A stretch of 64,000 bases of DNA from Alexandriicola marinus. GTDB taxonomy: Bacteria; Pseudomonadota; Alphaproteobacteria; Rhodobacterales; Rhodobacteraceae. Under the pieces are notes generated by a model. It did not search any database, had not been told where the DNA came from, and saw nothing but the letters and a program-made list of their open reading frames with translations. The stretch covers positions 1,108,501 to 1,172,500 of the forward strand of contig NZ_RBVZ01000002.1 in the NCBI RefSeq assembly GCF_004000435.1, written 5' to 3'. Made by a program: the position numbers and the translations under genes. Shown piece by piece: positions 59,444-64,000 of the stretch; positions within the stretch are counted from its first letter, which is position 1, and each line of letters begins with the position of its first letter.

Positions 59444-61549
59444 CTAGCCGCCGGGCCGGGCGATCGGGCGGATGATCAAGGGTCCGTCAGGCGGGGCAGG
59501 GGCCGCGGGTTCCGCGATCGCACCCGTGTCTGATGCGGCGTCGGTCTGATCGGTGGCACTGGGGCGCAGGCGCGGCCGGACAAAGGGCGGCTCGCCGTTC
59601 AGAAGTTGGGTGAACCGCACTGGCCCGCCCTGACCCGTCAGGCGTGCCCGATAGACAGGGATCGATTCCGTCACCCGCATCACGTAATTCCGGGTTTCGG
59701 TGAAGGGGATATGCTCGATCCAGTCGACCACATCGACCTCGCCTTTGCGCGGATCGCCCCGTTCCGCCATCCATGTCGAGGGCCGGCTCGGCCCGGCATT
59801 GTAGCCCGCCGCGATCATCACCGGGCTGTCGCCGAATTCCTCGCGGAGGAAGGACAGATACCGGGCGCCAAGGGTCACGTTATAGCGCCAGTCGGTTATC
59901 AGCCGGTTGCGCGAATAGGGCAGGGACAGTTCGCCTGCCACCTCTTCGGCGGTGGCGGGCATCAGCTGCATCATCCCCAGCGCGCCGACCGGACTGCCGG
60001 CATCTTCGCGAAACTCGCTCTCGCGGCGCGCGATCGAAAGCGCCAGTTCGGGTGAGACCGGCATCTCCATTTCCGCCAGCGGGTGGAGCGGGAAATACAT
60101 GTCGGGGATGATCATGCCGCGCGCGGCCCCCGCCTTTCCCAGTAGAACGACAAAGAACGTCTCGTCCTGCGCCTGCATCATCTGCCCGAGGTGGCCCAGT
60201 TCGTCGCGATCAAGGGTCCGGCCAAGCTCTGCCGCGAACAGGACGGCACTGCCCCTGTCGCCCGCCTCCAGAAGCAGCATCAGGGCCTCAACAAGGTCGT
60301 TGTCATCAAGCGAGGCGCGGGCTGCATCGGAAAAACTCTCGCCGCCCGCGAGCGTCGGATCAAGCGACCGGCCGATCAGTTCCGACGCAAGAAGCCCGTA
60401 GAAAGCGGTCTGGTGGTCGGCGGCACGGGCAAGGGCAACGGCGGCGGCCTCGGCGTCGCCAAGGGCAATGTGGGCCTGACCTTCCCAATAGCCGGCCCGC
60501 GCGACAGAGATCGGGCTGTCGACGTCAGAGGCGAGGTTGCGGAAATGGCCCAGAGCCAGCGCCGGGTCATCCAGATAGCGCAGGGCCAGATAGCCCGAAA
60601 GCCATTCGAGGTCGGAGTAGAAGCGCCCTTCTTCAAGGTGATGCTGACGGGCCATGTCATAGGCCAGACGGGCGCGGCCCTCGCGCATGTGCCACCGCGC
60701 AAGCGAGGCGCGCCAGCTAGCCCAGCGGAACGGCTGGCCCAACGTGTCGGCGCTGCCCGTGCGGGCCAAAAGGATTTCGGTTGCCTCGGTGTAGTCGCCA
60801 CTGTCGGCAAAGCGGTTATAGCGGTCATAGGCCAGACCGGGATGATCGCGGAGCGCGGCGGGAACGGCGGTCAGCTTTTCGGCGGCATCGGCCGAATTCC
60901 GGATCAGCGCGATCCGCGCCTCGGCCAATGCGCGGTCGTCGTCGCCGAGAAGATCAAGAAGGCGCTCGGCATCGCTGATCCGCCAACGCCAGAGTTGCGC
61001 ATCGACCCGGGCCGCGTGATGGGGCGCCAAGAGTTCCCCGTGTTCGGCCAGCATGATGGCCAACCCATCATCGCTGAGCCCGGCGCCGAGCCATGTGTCG
61101 ATCAGGGTCTGGGCCGCCTGATCGGGCCTGCCGGCCTCCGTCAGGGCGGCGGCCAGCCGCACGGCACCTTCGCCTGTCTCGGGCGGAGTGTCGGCAAAGA
61201 AGGTCAGCACATCGACGGCAGAGGCGCGTTCGGGAATGGCCTCTTCGGCACGTTCGCGGATACGCTCGAGCCCCGGCCAATCCTTGCGATTGCGCAGAAA
61301 CCCCCGAAACTCGCCGAAGGTGCCCGCACCGTCCCGCAGCCGTTTCCATGTCACGAGGTCGATTGCGACACGGCCTTCGCCCTCGGTCAGGAGGTAGGCA
61401 AGATCCCAGTCGCCGGCATCCATGGCAGCCTGTGCTGCCACGAACCCCGTCTCCGGCAGGCCGGTCTGATCCTGAGCTGAAACGGCCCATGCGGAAAGAG
61501 ACAACGCTGCCCCAGCCAACATCGACGCAAACCAAGCGCTCTTGCGCAT
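59444..61549 (-). CDS. Soluble lytic murein transglycosylase (Slt70-like)
   Basis: 701 residues from the ATG at 61549 (GTG 61555 also possible; AGGG sits 7 bases before the ATG). A signal peptide (MRKSAWFASMLAGAALSLSAWAVSA) precedes about 480 residues of alpha-superhelix with short repeated helices, as in the Slt70 ring. The catalytic SLT domain follows, with the general-acid glutamate in ALSIARRESEFREDAGSPVGALGMMQLMPATAEEVA (near residue 512) and NVTLGARYLSFLREEFGDSPVMIAAGYNAGPSR. It cleaves peptidoglycan glycan strands to 1,6-anhydromuropeptides in the periplasm. A proline-rich tail ends the protein. Divergent from dapA. Confidence 0.93.
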   Translation of the reverse strand: MRKSAWFASMLAGAALSLSAWAVSAQDQTGLPETGFVAAQAAMDAGDWDLAYLLTEGEGRVAIDLVTWKRLRDGAGTFGEFRGFLRNRKDWPGLERIRERAEEAIPERASAVDVLTFFADTPPETGEGAVRLAAALTEAGRPDQAAQTLIDTWLGAGLSDDGLAIMLAEHGELLAPHHAARVDAQLWRWRISDAERLLDLLGDDDRALAEARIALIRNSADAAEKLTAVPAALRDHPGLAYDRYNRFADSGDYTEATEILLARTGSADTLGQPFRWASWRASLARWHMREGRARLAYDMARQHHLEEGRFYSDLEWLSGYLALRYLDDPALALGHFRNLASDVDSPISVARAGYWEGQAHIALGDAEAAAVALARAADHQTAFYGLLASELIGRSLDPTLAGGESFSDAARASLDDNDLVEALMLLLEAGDRGSAVLFAAELGRTLDRDELGHLGQMMQAQDETFFVVLLGKAGAARGMIIPDMYFPLHPLAEMEMPVSPELALSIARRESEFREDAGSPVGALGMMQLMPATAEEVAGELSLPYSRNRLITDWRYNVTLGARYLSFLREEFGDSPVMIAAGYNAGPSRPSTWMAERGDPRKGEVDVVDWIEHIPFTETRNYVMRVTESIPVYRARLTGQGGPVRFTQLLNGEPPFVRPRLRPSATDQTDAASDTGAIAEPAAPAPPDGPLIIRPIARPGG

Positions 61550-61708
61550 ATCCACACCCTGCCTCTGCGAAACAGAAACCTAATCTTCCCGCGCCGCCAT
61601 GCAACTCACAAACTTGGCAAGCCTCGAAATCCCGTCTAGGAAAGCTTCGTTTTGAAACGGGTGATGACGGCTGTTCCGTCGCGGCCCAAACCACGAAGGA
61701 CGCGTGTC

Positions 61709-62581
61709 ATGATCAAGGGGTCTCTGCCTGCTCTCGTCACGCCGTTTGCCGACGGCGAAGTCGATCTGGACGCGCTCAAGAAACTGGTCGACTGGCATAT
61801 CGATCAAGGCAGCCACGGCCTTGTGCCCGTTGGCACCACTGGCGAAAGCCCGACACTGAGCCATGCCGAACACGATCTGGTCGTGGAAACCGTGGTCAAG
61901 CAGGCCGCGGGCCGCGTTCCCGTCATCGCTGGCGCAGGGTCGAACAGCACGCGCGAGACGGTGCGTCTTGTCTCGGCGGCCAAGGCCGCGGGCGCGGATG
62001 CGGCGCTGGTGGTGACGCCCTATTACAACAAGCCCACCCAAAAGGGCATGATCGCGCATTTCCTGGCTGCCGCCGAATGCGGCCTGCCGATCATCATCTA
62101 CAACATTCCGCCGCGGTCCGTCGTCGACATGACGCCCGCGACGATGGGCGAACTGGCCAAGCACCCCAACATCATCGGCGTCAAGGACGCGACCGCCGAT
62201 CTGAGCCGCGTGCCGCAACAGCGGATCACCTGCGGCACCGATTTCATCCAGCTTTCGGGCGAGGATCCGACGGCGCTTGGCTTCAATGCGCATGGTGGCC
62301 GGGGCTGCATCTCGGTGACCGCCAATGTCGCGCCGCGCCTGTGTTCCGAATTCCAGGAGGCGACGCTTGCGGGTGATTTCGCAACGGCCCTGACGATTCA
62401 GGACCGGTTGCAGCCGCTGCATCAGGCGATCTTTCGGGAACCGGGCCTTGCCGGGGCGAAATACGGCCTGTCCGTTCTGGGCATGATCCGGGACGAGGTT
62501 CGATCCCCTCTGACGTCGGTGGGCGAAGAGACTCAGGCCGAGATCCGCTCTGCCATGGCGCATGCCGGTCTGGTCAACTGA
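61709..62581 (+). CDS. dapA: 4-hydroxy-tetrahydrodipicolinate synthase
   Basis: 290 residues from the ATG at 61709; the frame opens at 61652 but without family-like residues. This TIM-barrel enzyme condenses pyruvate with aspartate semialdehyde for lysine and diaminopimelate. The signature [14 protein letters not shown] (T43-T44 region) and the Schiff-base lysine in GVKDATADL (near residue 160) are present, together with the tyrosine in [21 protein letters not shown] follows. The substrate comes from Asd, encoded at 30564. The gene is divergent from the transglycosylase gene across about 160 bases and convergent with the YcaQ gene, whose end it overlaps by 8 bases. Confidence 0.96.
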   Translation: MIKGSLPALVTPFADGEVDLDALKKLVDWHIDQGSHGLVPVGTTGESPTLSHAEHDLVVETVVKQAAGRVPVIAGAGSNSTRETVRLVSAAKAAGADAALVVTPYYNKPTQKGMIAHFLAAAECGLPIIIYNIPPRSVVDMTPATMGELAKHPNIIGVKDATADLSRVPQQRITCGTDFIQLSGEDPTALGFNAHGGRGCISVTANVAPRLCSEFQEATLAGDFATALTIQDRLQPLHQAIFREPGLAGAKYGLSVLGMIRDEVRSPLTSVGEETQAEIRSAMAHAGLVN

Positions 62582-63791
62582 CCGGATCGCGAAGCCAGTC
62601 TTCGGCGAAGTCAAGCGCGCGGCAGGCGCCAAGTCCGGCCGCGCGTTCAAGCTCCGAGACGAGCTTTGCCTGACGCCCCTTGCCCATGCGCACACCGTCT
62701 TCGGGCCAGAAGGCTCTGATCCAGAGGGTCTCGGTCGATCTGTCGGCCTTCATGTCGATCCGTCCGATCAGCCGGGTACCTTCCATGACGGGAAAGACGT
62801 AGTAGCCATAGACACGCTTGGGCTCGGGCACGAAGATCTCGATCCGGTAGGAGAAATCGAACAGGCGTTCGGCCCGGGCCCTGTCGCGCAGGGCCGGGTC
62901 AAAGGGCGACAGGATGCGCACCCGGGTCGACGGCTCGGGCAGGGATAGTGCCTCGTCGACAACGCCCGGACGCGCCAGTGACACACGCCGCGATCCGTCG
63001 GCGCAGACGATCTCGACCTCTTCGATCAGACAGGATTGCAGGGCGGACCTGCACCAACGGGCAGCCTCTGCCTTGGTGATGATATCCCAGAACGCAGCGA
63101 TTTCGCCCGACGTGCCGAACCCCATCCGGTCGAGCGCGGCGCGACAGGCCCAATCGATGATCTCGTCATCGTCCTTGCGCCGGGCAAGCGTCTCGCTCGG
63201 GATCACGCGTTCGGTCAGATCATAGACCTTTCGGAATCCCTCGCGTCTGGTCACGGCCAGCGCGCCCGACCGCCAGAGATATTCCAGCGCCGTCTTGGAC
63301 GGGTGCCAGTCCCACCAGCCGCCGGACGATTTCTCTTCGTCCTTGCCGACATCGCGGGTGGTGCAGGCGCCATGCCTGGCCACGTGATCGAGGATCTCGT
63401 CGATCTGTTCGACGAACCCCTCGCGGCGGTTCTTCTGCCAGCGACCTTGCAGCCGGGCGGCATCCCGTTCGAATTTCAGCCGCCAGTACGGGTAGAAGGC
63501 CATCGGAATGGCCGCGGCATCGTGGGTCCAGTGTTCGAAGATCGTCCGATCCTGCGCCAGCGCGGTGTTCAGTGCGGGCGGGCGGAACTGTTGGCGACGC
63601 GACCACAGGATCAGGTCATGGGCCCGGGCGAAGGTGTTGACGCTGTCCAGCTGGACGAAGCCCAGCGTTTCGATGACCCCGGCCAGATCCGCGCCCCGGC
63701 CCGGGCCTCCGCCGGGTCTCAGAAGCGCGTGGCGGTCAAGAAAAAGCCTGCGTGCCTGTTCATTGTCGAGCCGCGGAAGAGCGCCGCTCAT
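62574..63791 (-). CDS. YcaQ family DNA glycosylase-like winged-helix protein (HTH_42)
   Basis: 405 residues from the ATG at 63791. Three tandem winged-helix domains and a beta-rich C-terminus are expected for the AlkZ/YcaQ superfamily. The catalytic motif QLD in [16 protein letters not shown] (about 47-49) is the QxD form that I associate with YcaQ; AlkZ has QxQ. Further family blocks are [18 protein letters not shown] and [61 protein letters not shown]. coli YcaQ (AlkX) unhooks interstrand cross-links. It starts overlapping the stop of a partial ion channel gene (ATGA). Confidence 0.88.
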   Translation of the reverse strand: MSGALPRLDNEQARRLFLDRHALLRPGGGPGRGADLAGVIETLGFVQLDSVNTFARAHDLILWSRRQQFRPPALNTALAQDRTIFEHWTHDAAAIPMAFYPYWRLKFERDAARLQGRWQKNRREGFVEQIDEILDHVARHGACTTRDVGKDEEKSSGGWWDWHPSKTALEYLWRSGALAVTRREGFRKVYDLTERVIPSETLARRKDDDEIIDWACRAALDRMGFGTSGEIAAFWDIITKAEAARWCRSALQSCLIEEVEIVCADGSRRVSLARPGVVDEALSLPEPSTRVRILSPFDPALRDRARAERLFDFSYRIEIFVPEPKRVYGYYVFPVMEGTRLIGRIDMKADRSTETLWIRAFWPEDGVRMGKGRQAKLVSELERAAGLGACRALDFAEDWLRDPVS

Positions 63792-64000
63792 TCCTCGGCA
63801 TCCTGCGCCGCGATCTGGCCCAGCCTGACCTGCCGGATGCCCTCGATCAGGACCGCCGTCATCAGGCCGAAATGCATCAGACCGTTCGCTGCGGCCAGAC
63901 CGCTGAGGAGACGCCATTGATCCGGCAGAAGGACATCGCCGAAGCCAAGCGTCGTGAATGCAACGAGTGAGAAATAGACCGCCGGCTCGATCCCTTCGAA
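63788..64000 (-). CDS. Ion channel family protein, partial (C-terminal 70 residues)
   Basis: Reading in from the right edge, the frame is open for 71 codons to a TGA at 63788-63790. It begins inside a pore domain: AVYFSLVAFTTLGFGDVLLP contains the selectivity-filter-like TLGFGD motif of two-helix potassium channel domains (Ion_trans_2), followed by a second hydrophobic helix (GLMHFGLMTAVLIEGI) and a short polar tail. The N-terminal part lies outside the window. The stop overlaps the YcaQ start. Ion selectivity cannot be stated because the filter is GFG and the context is partial. Confidence 0.78.
   Translation of the reverse strand, partial: FEGIEPAVYFSLVAFTTLGFGDVLLPDQWRLLSGLAAANGLMHFGLMTAVLIEGIRQVRLGQIAAQDAEE

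Overview
The window is about 64 kb of GC-rich, densely coded DNA with no rRNA, tRNA, CRISPR array or insertion sequence that I can see. The gene content points to an alphaproteobacterium of the order Rhodobacterales (Roseobacter group): DUF2125, DUF4170, DUF3576 and DUF2794 proteins, a TIGR03862 flavoprotein, a Rhodobacter-type porin, paired YjbH/YjbF-like envelope proteins, DciA (DUF721) next to a DsbA-like protein and divergent from mutY, and the order DUF3576-leuS-lptE-holA. This assignment rests on recognised families, not on a database search. About 63 protein genes are called, two of them cut by the window edges. The largest gaps (21922-22197, 37010-37259, 28348-28582) are all below 300 bases and hold only hairpins and leader regions.

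Left part (1-22500). A cut-off flavin-dependent tryptophan halogenase gene follows an SDR gene. Next come two tandem secreted DUF2125 paralogues, pmbA/tldE with a cysQ-like phosphatase, and a compact type II restriction-modification pair (BglII/BstYI-like endonuclease and MT-A70-type methyltransferase) on the opposite strand. Lipid A/Kdo genes (waaA-like, lpxK) are followed by convergent dsbA-dciA, mutY, an AlkB-type alkane hydroxylase, an NADP-dependent oxidoreductase, an HNH protein, an MscS channel, a TIGR03862 flavoprotein, a glutathione transferase, and yjbH-yjbF. Two near-identical small secreted or membrane proteins lie downstream.

Middle part (22500-46900). The DUF3576-leuS-lptE-holA cluster and a strongly terminated porin gene lead to a PLP homeostasis protein, an MFS transporter and asd. 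A three-gene inorganic-carbon operon follows (beta-carbonic anhydrase, SbtA-type bicarbonate permease, PII-like SbtB). Next are a leucyl aminopeptidase, an NlpC/P60 peptidase, small conserved proteins, glutathione-dependent formaldehyde dehydrogenase, a serine hydrolase, a NYN-domain protein, a TetR regulator, and a membrane ferritin/iron exporter (MbfA). The mbfA promoter carries a perfect iron-control-element palindrome over the predicted transcription start. An AEC transporter, S-formylglutathione hydrolase, a cupin, a YaiI protein, a VOC protein and a membrane-bound LuxR/DUF4199 pair complete this part.

Right part (46900-64000). Two DMT exporters are present. A HAD/ornithine-cyclodeaminase/alpha-beta-hydrolase run comes first, then zapE with a membrane-anchored Zc3h12a-type NYN RNase. 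cobO is followed by a B12-binding regulator with two direct repeats in the gap between them. A ThDP enzyme, an FMN reductase and a MaoC/FAS1-type dehydratase follow. A split MnmC pair (FAD oxidase and MnmD methyltransferase) is arranged back to back. A lytic transglycosylase, dapA, a YcaQ-type glycosylase and a cut-off ion channel gene end the window.

The most interesting places are the Irr/ICE-controlled mbfA promoter, the restriction-modification module, the SbtA/SbtB/carbonic anhydrase operon, the duplicated small membrane proteins, the LuxR/DUF4199 pair, and the cobO/B12-binding gene pair with its direct repeats. Most of these are members of known families in an informative context; I see no clear evidence for a wholly new system.
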